Made by a program: the position numbers and the translations under genes
Notes under the pieces: model-generated
Seen by the model: the letters and a program-made list of their open reading frames with translations, nothing else
What the model was told of the DNA's origin: nothing
The model's database searches: none
Source of the DNA: Phycisphaerales bacterium
Lineage (GTDB): Bacteria > Planctomycetota > Phycisphaerae > Phycisphaerales > UBA1924
Direction of reading: 5' to 3'
DNA length: 64,000 nt
Assembly: GCA_020845755.1 (NCBI GenBank)
Contig: JADLFE010000020.1
Span: forward strand, 62,001 to 126,000
Shown here: positions 17,387 to 26,497 of the stretch, in pieces
How the letters are laid out: every line of letters starts with the position of its first letter
Position numbering within the stretch: position 1 is the stretch's first letter

Positions 17387-17630
17387 GCGCCGCTTCCCTC
17401 CAACGCCCCCCGCCGGCAGTGCCGCCTCATATCGCATCTGTTCTCGTCTCACGTCCTCAGTGTACACCCCGCCTCGGACACCCCCTCCGCCCTCACCCTG
17501 CCGGGGCGCCGGCGGCTTCACGCTCGCGCCCCGGTGTCACGCCCGCCCATCTTCGTTGATTCACCGTGGTTTTCCTGTCTGTAGCGCCCCCGGACTTGCT
17601 GCTGATCCACGGACATGCAACCCTGTCCCC

Positions 17631-19256
17631 GTGCCCAGCGACCACGAGAATCCCCGTCCGAACCGCGACCGCCGCGACCCGCGCTTCGTTGAGCCGCTCC
17701 AGAAGCTCTTCGATCGACTCCCGCCTCACTCCCTCGAGGCCGAGATGTCGCTGCTGGGCTCGATGATCCTCGATCCGCAGGTCATCGCCGACGTCATCGC
17801 GATCGTCCGCCGCCCCGAAGACTTCTACGACGAGAAGCACACCCACATCTACAAGGCCATCGTCGACGTCTTCGACGCCCACCACTCCGGCGACCTCGTC
17901 CAACTCGGCGACCTGCTCAACACACGCGGCGTGCTCGACGCCATCGGCGGCGGCGACTACCTCGTCAAACTCGCCGAGAGCGTCCCCGCCGCCATCAACG
18001 CGCCACACTACGCACGCCTCGTCGCCGAAAAAGCCAAACTCCGCCGCCTCATCGACGCCGCCGGTCAGATCCTCTACGACGCCTACCACACCGGCGACCT
18101 CGGCCCCGACGGCGCCCGCGAGGTCCTCGACCGCGCCGAGACCTCCGTCTTCGACATCGCCCAGGAAGCCATGGTCAGCGATCCACAGGCACTCGCCGAC
18201 CTCCTCCAGATCGAGATCGACCGCATCGAAGCCTCCGAAGGCAAGGGCATCAGCGGCATCTCCACCGGCTACCCCGACATGGACCGCTACCTCAGCGGAC
18301 TGCAAAAGGGCGAGATGGTCATCCTCGCCGCTCGCCCCTCCATGGGCAAAACCGCCCTCGCGCTCAACCTCGCCGAACAGATCGCCTTCGGCGGACACCC
18401 CGCCAAGATCGCCCCGCGACAGCGCTCGAACGTCGGCGTCGGCGTCTTCAGCCTCGAAATGAGCAAGTCCGCCGTCACCCAGCGCCTGCTCTCCGCCTCC
18501 TCCGGCATCGACAGCAAGAAGATCCGCGAAGGCACGCTCTCCGACGCCGAGTTCCGCGAAGCCCTCCACTTCGCCGGCCTCCTCGGCGACGCGCCCGTCT
18601 ATATCGACGACACCCCAGGCCTCACCGTCCTCAACCTCCGCGCCCGCGCCAGACGCATGGTCGCCCAGCAGGGTGTTCAGGTCCTCATCGTCGACTACCT
18701 CCAGTTGCTCACCGCGCCGGGCTCCGCTCGCGAAAGCCGACAAGTCGAGGTCTCCGCCATCAGCCGCGGAATCAAGTCCCTCGCCCGCGAACTCAACGTC
18801 CCCGTCATCTGCCTTTCCCAGCTCAACCGCGCCAGCGAACAACGCACCGGCAACCGCCCACGCATGAGCGACCTCCGCGAGTCCGGCTCCATCGAACAGG
18901 ACGCCGACGTCATCATGCTCCTCCACCGCGAGGACTACTACCACATCGACGACCCCGAATGGCAGGACGCCAACCCCGATAAGGTCGGCGTCGCCGAAAT
19001 CATCATCGCCAAGCAGCGCAACGGCCCAACCGGCGTCGTCGAACTCATGTGGGACTCTCACACCACCCGCTTCAAAAGCCTCGGGCACAACGCCCCGCCC
19101 GCCTACCAGCCCCCACCCGTCAACATCCCCCAGTCCATGCATCAGCCGCCCGCGTCCGGCTTCGCGCCCGGCAAGAAATCCGGCCCGATCTCCGATCATC
19201 GCGACGGCGGCGGACCCGACCGCGATTCCTTCGACGATCCCGGCGTTCCGTTCTAG
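17631..19256 (+). CDS. dnaB: Replicative DNA helicase DnaB
   Basis: A 541-residue hexameric helicase that unwinds DNA at the replication fork. The N-terminal domain (P-H-S-L-E-A-E-M-S-L-L-G-S-M, about residues 30-140) is typical. The RecA-like domain follows with Walker A A-R-P-S-M-G-K-T-A at about 234-242, Walker B L-I-V-D-Y-L-Q-L and the D-L-R-E-S-G-S-I-E-Q-D-A-D block. The start is GTG 17631, chosen because the conserved region begins soon after; the frame extends far upstream without homology. The C-terminal 60 residues are Pro-, Gly- and Asp-rich and poorly conserved. About 35 residues between motifs H1 and H1a (I-A-F-G-G-H-P-A-K-I-A-P-R-Q-R) form a small extra loop. Confidence 0.95.
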   Translation: MPSDHENPRPNRDRRDPRFVEPLQKLFDRLPPHSLEAEMSLLGSMILDPQVIADVIAIVRRPEDFYDEKHTHIYKAIVDVFDAHHSGDLVQLGDLLNTRGVLDAIGGGDYLVKLAESVPAAINAPHYARLVAEKAKLRRLIDAAGQILYDAYHTGDLGPDGAREVLDRAETSVFDIAQEAMVSDPQALADLLQIEIDRIEASEGKGISGISTGYPDMDRYLSGLQKGEMVILAARPSMGKTALALNLAEQIAFGGHPAKIAPRQRSNVGVGVFSLEMSKSAVTQRLLSASSGIDSKKIREGTLSDAEFREALHFAGLLGDAPVYIDDTPGLTVLNLRARARRMVAQQGVQVLIVDYLQLLTAPGSARESRQVEVSAISRGIKSLARELNVPVICLSQLNRASEQRTGNRPRMSDLRESGSIEQDADVIMLLHREDYYHIDDPEWQDANPDKVGVAEIIIAKQRNGPTGVVELMWDSHTTRFKSLGHNAPPAYQPPPVNIPQSMHQPPASGFAPGKKSGPISDHRDGGGPDRDSFDDPGVPF

Positions 19257-19314
19257 ATCACGCTCGCGACGACAAACTACCCAGTTCAACATCCGTGGCG
19301 TTTCAGACGACGAC

Positions 19315-19341
19315 GAAGCCCTTTTCCCCTCAGGGCTTTTC
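19315..19341 (+). terminator. Probable terminator after dnaB
   Basis: GAAGCCC, an 11-base loop and GGGCTTTTC form a stem of six to seven pairs with four T within its 3' arm, about 60 bp after the dnaB stop. Confidence 0.55.
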
Positions 19342-19563
19342 TCCACCCAAATCATCGCCGAACTTGGCCGTGAACTGTTGACGTCCGGAATTATTTCAGC
19401 GACGATCAAAAAATCGTGGGGATTCGCGCGCAGGGAAATTTCCTCGGTCTCTCTTGTTCTCGGTCGACGCATGGGGTCGATGGAGGGCCCTCCGTGCGCG
19501 AGTTATCCGACTGCGCGGGAATCTGTTTGAGATCCGATTGACCTGAACTCTTGGGAGAATGGA
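19342..19563. other. Leader region of the secreted dockerin protein
   Basis: About 220 bp with no gene. It is less GC-rich than its surroundings, has an A-rich stretch (six A near 19408) and the 10-bp palindrome GGAAATTTCC near 19434. TTGACG near 19376 is a possible -35 box, but no matching -10 could be assigned. Confidence 0.4.
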
Positions 19564-21279
19564 ATGCGCAAATCAGCCTCCATGTGGGCCGCGTTGGTCG
19601 CCTTGGTCGGAGCCGCGTCAATCGCGTCCGCCGCGGATGAAAAGGCGAGCGTTCAAGTCGAGCCGGTCTCGTGTGTGGAAGATGACGCCGCGGTCTTGGC
19701 GCGCATGGCGGTCACGCCATACGAGTTGGCGCGGACCCACCGTCCGCTCCCCGAGTTGTACGCGTCCCTCCACGCCGCCACCTTCGAGGGTGGGATCGAC
19801 AACGGGTGGCACAACGATGACATGAGCCCCCTCAACGAGGGCAACGGATTCGACAGTTTCTCCGGCGACTTCCTCTTCCCCGCCAACACGACGTTCGCCG
19901 TCGGTAACGGCTATGTCGTCACCGGCACCAACGCCGGAATCCGGTACCACTCGTCCTTCGGGCAGGAACTCTTCAGCGCCTCCTGGAGCACGTTCTTCGG
20001 CTCGGTGAACACCGGATGGGACTTCGTCGCCCAGCCCACGATCGTCTTCGATCGGTGGTCCAACCGCTGGTTCGCCGTGCTCCCCGCCATCCGCTCCATC
20101 GACACCTACACCTGGTTCCTTGTCGCCGTCTCCGACGACGCCAACCCGCAGGGAACCTGGAAGAAGTGGTGCATCGACTCGACGGTCAACGGCACGCAGG
20201 CCACCGGCAACTGGTCCGACTGGGCGCGCCTCGGCGTCGATAAAGACGCGATCGTCGTCACCGCCAACATGTACTCGCGCATCGGCGATGTCTTCCAGTA
20301 TTCCAAGATCCGCTGCTTCAAGAAGTCCGACCTCACTTCCTTCGCGTCCAAACTCAACTACTCCGACTTCTGGAACGTCGTGAACCCCGACAACACCAAG
20401 GCATTCTCGATCGTCCCCGCCGAGCACCTTCCGGGCGGTTCGCCCGACAACCAGGTCTTCTTCACCGCCAACAACCAGACCAGCGGCAAGATCAACCTGA
20501 TCGGCGTCGCCAATGCCTCTACCACCAACCCCTCCCTGGTCAAGCAGACCATCAACGTCCTGCCCTACGCACGCCCCAACTTCGCCAGGCAGATGGAATC
20601 CGCCGTCCAACTCGATTGCGGCGACGGACGCATCCAGAACCTGCTCTGGAAATACAACGTCCTCTCCACCGCCTACTCGGTGGGACAGGAAGGCGTCACC
20701 GCGATCCGCTGGCACCAGGTCTCCGCCAGGAACTTCCCCGCCGCCTCGCTCCGCGCCTCGGGGAGCATCTTCCAGCCCGGCGTCTGGCAGTGGTATCCCT
20801 CGATCGCCGTTAATAAGTTCGGAACGCTGGCCGTCGGCTTCTCACGCTCGTCCGCCAGCGAACGGATCGGGATCGGGTATTCCTACCGCGCCCCCAATGA
20901 CCCCGCCGATTACATGTCCCCCACCACCATCGTGAAGGCCGGCACCCGCGATTACTACGGCGAGGGAGGTTCGCCCATCCGCTGGGGCGACTACACCGGC
21001 ACCACCGTCGATTCACGCGACGACGCCACCTTCTGGCACTACAACGCCTATCCCAACGGCGAGTGGGGCGACACCTGGAACACCTGGGCTCAGCCCTTCA
21101 ATGTCGGCGCCGCACTCGTCGCCGATACCAACGCCGATGGGTTCATCAACGGCAACGACTACGACCTCTTCGCCGATTGGTTCGAGTCCGGCGACCAGCG
21201 CAGCGACATCGACCACGACACCTTCATCACCGGCAACGACTACGACCTCTTCGCCGACGCCTTCGAGAACGGCTACTAG
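19564..21279 (+). CDS. Large secreted protein with C-terminal dockerin-like repeats
   Basis: A 571-residue protein with a strong upstream GGGAGA and a signal peptide (A-S-I-A-S-A-A, cleavage near residue 23). The body is rich in Trp, Tyr, Asn and Ser, as in beta-propeller or beta-sandwich exoproteins; segments such as F-D-R-W-S-N-R-W-F-A-V-L-P and W-Y-P-S-I-A-V-N recur and suggest propeller-like blades. The last 50 residues hold two calcium-binding loops, D-T-N-A-D-G-F-I-N-G-N-D-Y-D-L-F-A-D and D-H-D-T-F-I-T-G-N-D-Y-D-L-F-A-D, a dockerin-type pair. Monocistronic, with its own strong terminator. The substrate or partner is unknown. Confidence 0.75.
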   Translation: MRKSASMWAALVALVGAASIASAADEKASVQVEPVSCVEDDAAVLARMAVTPYELARTHRPLPELYASLHAATFEGGIDNGWHNDDMSPLNEGNGFDSFSGDFLFPANTTFAVGNGYVVTGTNAGIRYHSSFGQELFSASWSTFFGSVNTGWDFVAQPTIVFDRWSNRWFAVLPAIRSIDTYTWFLVAVSDDANPQGTWKKWCIDSTVNGTQATGNWSDWARLGVDKDAIVVTANMYSRIGDVFQYSKIRCFKKSDLTSFASKLNYSDFWNVVNPDNTKAFSIVPAEHLPGGSPDNQVFFTANNQTSGKINLIGVANASTTNPSLVKQTINVLPYARPNFARQMESAVQLDCGDGRIQNLLWKYNVLSTAYSVGQEGVTAIRWHQVSARNFPAASLRASGSIFQPGVWQWYPSIAVNKFGTLAVGFSRSSASERIGIGYSYRAPNDPADYMSPTTIVKAGTRDYYGEGGSPIRWGDYTGTTVDSRDDATFWHYNAYPNGEWGDTWNTWAQPFNVGAALVADTNADGFINGNDYDLFADWFESGDQRSDIDHDTFITGNDYDLFADAFENGY

Positions 21280-21331
21280 TCACATCACGTCACGAACCCC
21301 TCGGCTGCACCAGCCACAGCCAAGGGGATGC

Positions 21332-21370
21332 GCCGGATCGGGCCCACGCACCCGATCCGGCTTCTTTTTT
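21332..21370 (+). terminator. Strong Rho-independent terminator
   Basis: GCCGGATCGGG, an 8-base loop and CCCGATCCGGC form a perfect 11-bp stem, followed by TTCTTTTTT. It is about 50 bp beyond the stop codon of the secreted dockerin protein. Confidence 0.9.
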
Positions 21371-21387
21371 GCGCCGCCGACCTCGCA

Positions 21388-22842
21388 CTACGCCGCCCTG
21401 GCGCCCAGGCTTCCCGCGACTCCCGACGCGCGGGACGCCTCGCTCCGCCGCGACCGCTCGATGGCGCGGAAGACATCGATCAGCAGCGCCCGCTCGGTGT
21501 CGCGCCCGACCAGCCAGCCCGAATACCGCATGTCCTCCAGCAGATCGTCGCGGAGGTACGCCAGCCGCTCGGTCGGGCTCGACGCGCACAGCAGACAGAT
21601 CCCCGCCGCCACACGCCCCAGCGTCATGGGCGAGTACGGCCCGTGCTCGAGTTCGCACGACAGCATCGACGCCTGCTCCGACGAGATGTGCGTCTCACGC
21701 TCACGCAGAAGCCTGTCGCCCGCCACGATCGCTTCGATCCCGCTCTCGTCCTCCATCGACGCAAGACGCACCGCGGCCAGACGCAGCATCGTCTCGGGCT
21801 CGTCGCCGATCAACTTCGCCACGCACTCCATGAGCGACAGCCGCTTGACCTGATCGATCGGGCCCGTCGTCGCCAACCAGGCGCTCACCGCCCGGCACGC
21901 AACGCGATCCGCCGGAGAAAGTTCCGACGGATTCGTGTGCGTCTGGATCTGCTCGGCCATCCGCTCCATGCACCCATCCAGCGATTCAAGCGCGCCACGC
22001 CCACGCGATTCGCCGACGGGACGCCGCCCGTTCAGCCGGTCGTGCAGCGAAAGACGCGACGCCGAACGCGAGAAAAGCGCGGCGGCTCGCACGATCTGCG
22101 AGAGCATCGCGGAGGAACCCATCGGCACGCCGCTCCGATCGGTGATCGTCACCTGCTCCGGATCGATCCGCACGGGGAAGAGCGAGAGATAACTCAGCGG
22201 ACGCTCCGCGCCCCAGTCAAACCACGCGGCGTCACGCGCATCGGTCGCGCCGGTCCGCACGCACACGCCACCCTCGGCCGGCATGACCACCCCGTCGAAC
22301 GACTCGTCGCGCGTGTCCGCGTCACAATGCACAAACTCGATCCCCGCCGCGCCCGGCCCGTGCATGATCAGGTTCGCCGGCTCGCCTTCGACGGCAAGCC
22401 CCACCCGGAGCGGACGCTCGGGCCACGCGATCGAATCGTGCCACGACGCGACCCCCTGCGCATCGATCCCCAGGATCCCGCACGCACGCTCGACGACCCC
22501 CGCGCCCAACCGCAGCACCCCCGAGAACAACGATGATCGCGGCCATGTCCAGCCGCGATGATCGACGCGCCCCGCAGCACGACGCCGACGCTCACGCAAC
22601 GACCGCGCCGCCCCGTTCCACGCGCCCGCGAGCGCCACGACCCACACACCCATGGGAAGTCCCAGCGATGTCTGGGTGAGCCACTCGGCACCCAGATAGC
22701 GAGCCGTCGCGACGCAGGCGCATGCGGCGAGAACCGTCACCGCCGTCCCCGCGCGAACCCTGAGCAGAGCGGGTGTGTTGGAGAGGTCCGAGAGCGAGTC
22801 CGAGACCTGAGAAAACGTGCGGCTTTCGTGGCTCATCGCCAT
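21388..22842 (-). CDS. Membrane-anchored protein of unknown function
   Basis: A 484-residue protein started at ATG 22842 (another ATG two codons on). It has two hydrophobic segments near the N-terminus (about 28-45 and 55-72, the second followed by an R-E-R-R-R-R cluster), and then a long hydrophilic part. The middle has beta-strand patterns (P-L-R-V-G-L-A-V-E-G-E-P; F-D-G-V-V-M-P-A-E-G-G-V), and residues from about 230 on look helical. I recognise no catalytic motif. It stands convergent with the secreted dockerin gene and upstream of sdhB on the same strand, though 118 bp downstream of the sdh operon end. Confidence 0.6.
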   Translation of the reverse strand: MAMSHESRTFSQVSDSLSDLSNTPALLRVRAGTAVTVLAACACVATARYLGAEWLTQTSLGLPMGVWVVALAGAWNGAARSLRERRRRAAGRVDHRGWTWPRSSLFSGVLRLGAGVVERACGILGIDAQGVASWHDSIAWPERPLRVGLAVEGEPANLIMHGPGAAGIEFVHCDADTRDESFDGVVMPAEGGVCVRTGATDARDAAWFDWGAERPLSYLSLFPVRIDPEQVTITDRSGVPMGSSAMLSQIVRAAALFSRSASRLSLHDRLNGRRPVGESRGRGALESLDGCMERMAEQIQTHTNPSELSPADRVACRAVSAWLATTGPIDQVKRLSLMECVAKLIGDEPETMLRLAAVRLASMEDESGIEAIVAGDRLLRERETHISSEQASMLSCELEHGPYSPMTLGRVAAGICLLCASSPTERLAYLRDDLLEDMRYSGWLVGRDTERALLIDVFRAIERSRRSEASRASGVAGSLGARAA

Positions 22843-22960
22843 CACATCGACGAGGGCGAGCAAGGCCCTGAGCCCCAACACCCCCCGCCGATCCGACGCG
22901 CGACGTCCGCGCCACGCAGGCCACGCAGCCCGTACAGGCGTTACAGGCACACGTCGGACC

Positions 22961-23785
22961 TCAGCCCCGGAACCACCTGGCGACGGCGTGGATGGTGACG
23001 GAACGGCCAATCGTGGCGATCGATTCGGTGAGCGGGATGTGCTTGGGGCAGACCTGCACGCAGTTCTGGGCGTTGCCGCAATCGTTCACGCCGCCCTCGC
23101 CCATGAGCGTATCGAGACGCGCACCCTTGAGCACCGCGCCGGTCGCGTGCTCGTTGAAGAGGCGGGCCTGGTTCATGGCGTGGGCGCCGATGAACGAGGT
23201 GGGCCACTTCTCGGGGTTTTCTTCGATCTGGTACTGCGGGCAGGCCTCGAGGCAGCACCCGCACGACATGCAGGTCGACATGACATACCGCGACTCGGAC
23301 TGCTCCGCACTCTCGCGCGGCCCGGCGCCGAGCGAGTATGTGCCGTCGATCGGCACCCAGGCCTTGACACGCTTGAGGGCGTCGAACAGGCGGGCGCGGT
23401 CCACCCACAGGTCGCGCACGACGGGGAACTTGCTCATCGGTTCGAGCGTGATCTCGTCGCCCTCGTTGGGCGCGTATTCGTCGATCAGGCACGAGCAACT
23501 CTGCCGCGTCTTGCCGTTGATCACCATCGTGCAGGCGCCGCACACCTCCTCGAGGCAACCCGAGTCCCACGCCACGGGGGTGGTCTTCTGCCCGTCGACG
23601 GTGATGGGGCTGGCGGCGATCTGCTGAAGACACGAGATGATGTTCGCGCCGGCCTCGGGCTTGACGGCAAACGTCTCCCAGCGGACCGGCTTGCCCGGGC
23701 CGTCGCAGCGCTTGATGCGGAAACGGACGGTGCGGCCGGGCTTGGCCACGGGGCGGGCGGGCAGGGCGTGCGATGCATGGGTCAT
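22961..23785 (-). CDS. sdhB: Succinate dehydrogenase iron-sulfur subunit
   Basis: A 274-residue subunit that carries electrons from FAD to quinone in complex II. All three cluster motifs are present: the [2Fe-2S] ligands in C-L-E-E-V-C-G-A-C with a further Cys in S-C-S-C, the [4Fe-4S] set C-M-S-C-G-C-C-L-E-A-C-P, and the 3Fe-4S set C-G-N-A-Q-N-C-V-Q-V-C-P. I start at ATG 23785, with AGAGGA nine bases upstream. It is the last gene of the sdh operon, only 12 bp after the inserted nucleotidyltransferase-like gene. Confidence 0.95.
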   Translation of the reverse strand: MTHASHALPARPVAKPGRTVRFRIKRCDGPGKPVRWETFAVKPEAGANIISCLQQIAASPITVDGQKTTPVAWDSGCLEEVCGACTMVINGKTRQSCSCLIDEYAPNEGDEITLEPMSKFPVVRDLWVDRARLFDALKRVKAWVPIDGTYSLGAGPRESAEQSESRYVMSTCMSCGCCLEACPQYQIEENPEKWPTSFIGAHAMNQARLFNEHATGAVLKGARLDTLMGEGGVNDCGNAQNCVQVCPKHIPLTESIATIGRSVTIHAVARWFRG

Positions 23786-23797
23786 GATCAAAGTCCT

Positions 23798-24439
23798 CTA
23801 GATCGCGGCACGCCGTCGGGGCGTGGCGAGTTTGGGGGCGCGCTTGGCGCCGTACCTGGCGAAGTACTCTCTCGACGAAATCGGTGGAACGGGGCTGCCG
23901 CGCTTCCCGTGTACCTGTTCGACCAACTCCTTGAACGCCGAGCGCAGACGCGTCGGCAGCCTGGCGGCAAAGTCTTTCTTGAGCGGGATGCGCTCGATGA
24001 GATCGACGACGTGGGCGATGTCCTTGTGGCGCTTCACGTCGTCGAGCCCGAGCGTGAGCTTGACGCGGACGAGATCGGCAAGGCCCACGACGCGCACGCC
24101 GCGGATGGTCGAGACCCGCGACGGCGGGCCGCCGAACTGCTCATCGCCGACCATGTGGACGGGCACGCCGTCGATGACGTGCTCGCGGCGCTGAGAGTTC
24201 CAGAGGATCCCGGCGTCTTCGAGGCGCTGGTGGGTGGCCCACAGATCGGGCGTGTAGATGTCGATGTCACTGGTGGCGCGACCGCCGCCGTGGAGGATCA
24301 CCGCCACGCCGCCGACGACGGGAGCGCCTGAGGCATCGCTCACGCGCTTGGCGAGCGCAACGAGGCGCTCCTCGCCCGGAGCCGGGCCGCGGTCCGGCGG
24401 GTGCTTTCCCGAAGAGGATGGGGTCTTTCGCGTCGCCAT
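23798..24439 (-). CDS. Nucleotidyltransferase-fold protein inserted in the sdh operon
   Basis: A 213-residue protein started at ATG 24439; the longer frame upstream is inside sdhA. The segment V-A-V-I-L-H-G-G-G-R-A-T-S-D-I-D-I-Y has the G-G plus D-x-D pattern of nucleotidyltransferase-fold proteins of the minimal or AbiEii/DUF6036-like type, which include antitoxins, toxins and tRNA- or protein-modifying enzymes. A V-R-V-V-G-L-A-D-L-V-R-V-K-L segment follows, as is usual in this group, and a basic C-terminal tail. It lies 22 bp after sdhA and 12 bp before sdhB and must be co-transcribed with them. No toxin- or antitoxin-like partner is next to it. The link with complex II is unexplained. Confidence 0.7.
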   Translation of the reverse strand: MATRKTPSSSGKHPPDRGPAPGEERLVALAKRVSDASGAPVVGGVAVILHGGGRATSDIDIYTPDLWATHQRLEDAGILWNSQRREHVIDGVPVHMVGDEQFGGPPSRVSTIRGVRVVGLADLVRVKLTLGLDDVKRHKDIAHVVDLIERIPLKKDFAARLPTRLRSAFKELVEQVHGKRGSPVPPISSREYFARYGAKRAPKLATPRRRAAI

Positions 24440-24461
24440 GGGCGAGTGGGGCTTGCTCCGC

Positions 24462-26432
24462 TTACGAGCCCGCGCCGGCCATCGCGGGCTTGGCGGCGGG
24501 CTTGTCGTCCTTCTTGCCGTAGGTCCGGGCCGTCGGCAGGATGAGCGACGCGTCGATGGGGATGAACTCCAGGGTGGTCGCGCCGCCCTGGTGCTTGGCA
24601 AGGGTGGTCTTCATGAAGTTGGCGTCGTCGCGATCGGGGAAGTCGGTGCGGTAGTGGGCGCCGCGGCTTTCCTTTCGCTCCATCGCGCCCTTGGCGATCG
24701 CCTCGGCGAGCACGAGCATGTCGCCCAGGGCGCGGGCGTAGCCCATCGCCTGGTTGGACCAGGACGCGCCGTCGGCGAGCATGGCCGAATCGTGACGCTC
24801 GCGCAGTTCGCCGAGTTTCCCGGCGCACTGAGCCAGCCGCGTCTGGTGGCGCACGACCGTGCAGGCCGCGGTCATCTCGTCACCCAGTTCCTTGCCGATG
24901 ATGTAGGGGTTGGTGCGCGGCTCGGCGGCGCCGGCGCTGGCGGAATCAACCCACCGCTTCACCTTCTGCTGCTCCTGGGCGACCACGCGGTCATAGCCCG
25001 CGGAGGAAAGGTCGCCAGCGGGGGCCTTGGCGGGCGCGCCGTCGCGGACGTAGTTGACGACCGACACGCCGCAGAACAGCCCGTCGAAGATGCACGAGAG
25101 CAGGGCGTTGGCGCCGAGGCGGTTGGCGCCGTGATAGCCGAAGTTGACCTCGCCGAAGGCGTAGAGCCCGGTGACGTTGGTCTGGGCGTTGTTGAGCGCG
25201 CCCAACTGCATCCCCTGCCCGACCTCGGCGACGATGGGCGGGCGGCTGCCGCTCTTGTGCTTGGTCCGCGGGGCGTCGGGGTTGTACGAGCCCTTGGTGA
25301 AACTCGTCCACAGGCCCCCCATCGAGTAGTGCACGGCCGGGAAGATCTTCATGGGCTCGTGGCGCGGATCGACGCCGACGAACTTCTCGTAGATCTCGAG
25401 GATGCCGCCGAGTTTCTTGGTGAGGTACTCGGGGTCCTTGTGGGTGAGATCGAGGTAGACCTGGTTCTCTCCGGCGACGCCGAGCCCGTCGTTCACGCAG
25501 ATGCTGAAGATCTCGCGGGTGGCGATGTCGCGCGGCACGATGTTGCCGTACGCCGGGTACCGCTCTTCAAGGAAGTAGTACCGCTCGGCTTCGGGGATGT
25601 CGCGCGGCGGGCGGCTGTCGCCCTTCTTGCGTGGAACCCACACACGCCCGCCCTCGCCGCGGGCCGATTCGCTCATGAGGCGCAACTTGTCGGCGCCGGG
25701 GATCGCCGTCGGGTGGACCTGGATCATCTCGGGGTTGCCGTACCACACGCCCGCGCGGAAGCACCGGGCGGCGGCGGCGCCGGTGCAGATGATGGAGTTG
25801 GTGGACTTGCCGAACACCAGCCCGCACCCACCCGTCGCCATCACGACGGCGTCGCCGCGGAAGGCGCGGATCTGCATGGTCCGCATGTCCTGGGCGGCGA
25901 TGCCGACGCAGCGCTGGCCCTGGGCGGTGTCCTCGATGATGGGCCAGAGGAACTCCCAGAACTCGTACTTGGTGATCTGGCCCTCGCTCTCGTAGCGACG
26001 GACCTGTTCATCCAAGGCGTAGATAAGCTGCTGGCCGGTGGTCGCGCCGCTGAAGTGCGTCCGCTTGAAGAGCGAGCCGCCGAAGAGGCGGAGATCGCGG
26101 TAGCCCTCGCTGGTGCGGTTGAAGGGCACGCCCATGCGGTCGAGCAGGTCGATGATGCGCGGGGCCCAGTTGGCCATCTCCAGCACGGGGTGCTGGTCGG
26201 CCAGGAAGTCTCCGCCGTAGATCGTCTCGTCGAAGTGCTCGTACTCGCTGTAGCCCTGCTGACGCGCGACCTCGTTGCAGGCGTTGATGCCGCCCTGGGC
26301 GCACACGCTGTGGCTGCGCTTCACGGGGACGAGGGAGAAGAGGTCGACGGGAACGCCCGCCTCGGCGATCCGCGCGGCGGCCGCCAGACCCGCGAGCCCA
26401 CCACCCACGACGATGACGCGATGCTGTGCCAT
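24462..26432 (-). CDS. sdhA: Succinate dehydrogenase flavoprotein subunit
   Basis: A 656-residue flavoprotein that oxidises succinate to fumarate. It has the FAD-binding start V-V-G-G-G-L-A-G-L-A-A-A near residues 8-19, the R-S-H-S-V-C-A-Q-G-G-I-N segment whose His binds FAD covalently in the family, a G-G-C-G-L-V-F flavin segment, H-P-T-A-I-P-G substrate-site residues, and S-E-S-A-R-G-E-G-G-R with the catalytic Arg. The length and the neighbouring five-helix SdhC point to the Bacillus/Wolinella type rather than the E. coli type. It is followed closely by the nucleotidyltransferase-like gene. Confidence 0.95.
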   Translation of the reverse strand: MAQHRVIVVGGGLAGLAAAARIAEAGVPVDLFSLVPVKRSHSVCAQGGINACNEVARQQGYSEYEHFDETIYGGDFLADQHPVLEMANWAPRIIDLLDRMGVPFNRTSEGYRDLRLFGGSLFKRTHFSGATTGQQLIYALDEQVRRYESEGQITKYEFWEFLWPIIEDTAQGQRCVGIAAQDMRTMQIRAFRGDAVVMATGGCGLVFGKSTNSIICTGAAAARCFRAGVWYGNPEMIQVHPTAIPGADKLRLMSESARGEGGRVWVPRKKGDSRPPRDIPEAERYYFLEERYPAYGNIVPRDIATREIFSICVNDGLGVAGENQVYLDLTHKDPEYLTKKLGGILEIYEKFVGVDPRHEPMKIFPAVHYSMGGLWTSFTKGSYNPDAPRTKHKSGSRPPIVAEVGQGMQLGALNNAQTNVTGLYAFGEVNFGYHGANRLGANALLSCIFDGLFCGVSVVNYVRDGAPAKAPAGDLSSAGYDRVVAQEQQKVKRWVDSASAGAAEPRTNPYIIGKELGDEMTAACTVVRHQTRLAQCAGKLGELRERHDSAMLADGASWSNQAMGYARALGDMLVLAEAIAKGAMERKESRGAHYRTDFPDRDDANFMKTTLAKHQGGATTLEFIPIDASLILPTARTYGKKDDKPAAKPAMAGAGS

Positions 26433-26497
26433 AGTGATCCGATTCCGTCAGAAGTCGCCCGAATGTCCTGCCTGCCCGCGAGATTCAGAGATGTTGA

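Noticed and set aside
17493-19472. 659-residue minus-strand open frame opposite dnaB
   Set aside because: Composition (Val, Gly, Asp, Glu repeats) is that of an antisense shadow; DnaB motifs on the plus strand leave no doubt.
23798-24439. Toxin-antitoxin pair inside the sdh operon
   Set aside because: Only one gene of nucleotidyltransferase fold is present and both neighbours are genuine sdh subunits, so no pair can be claimed.
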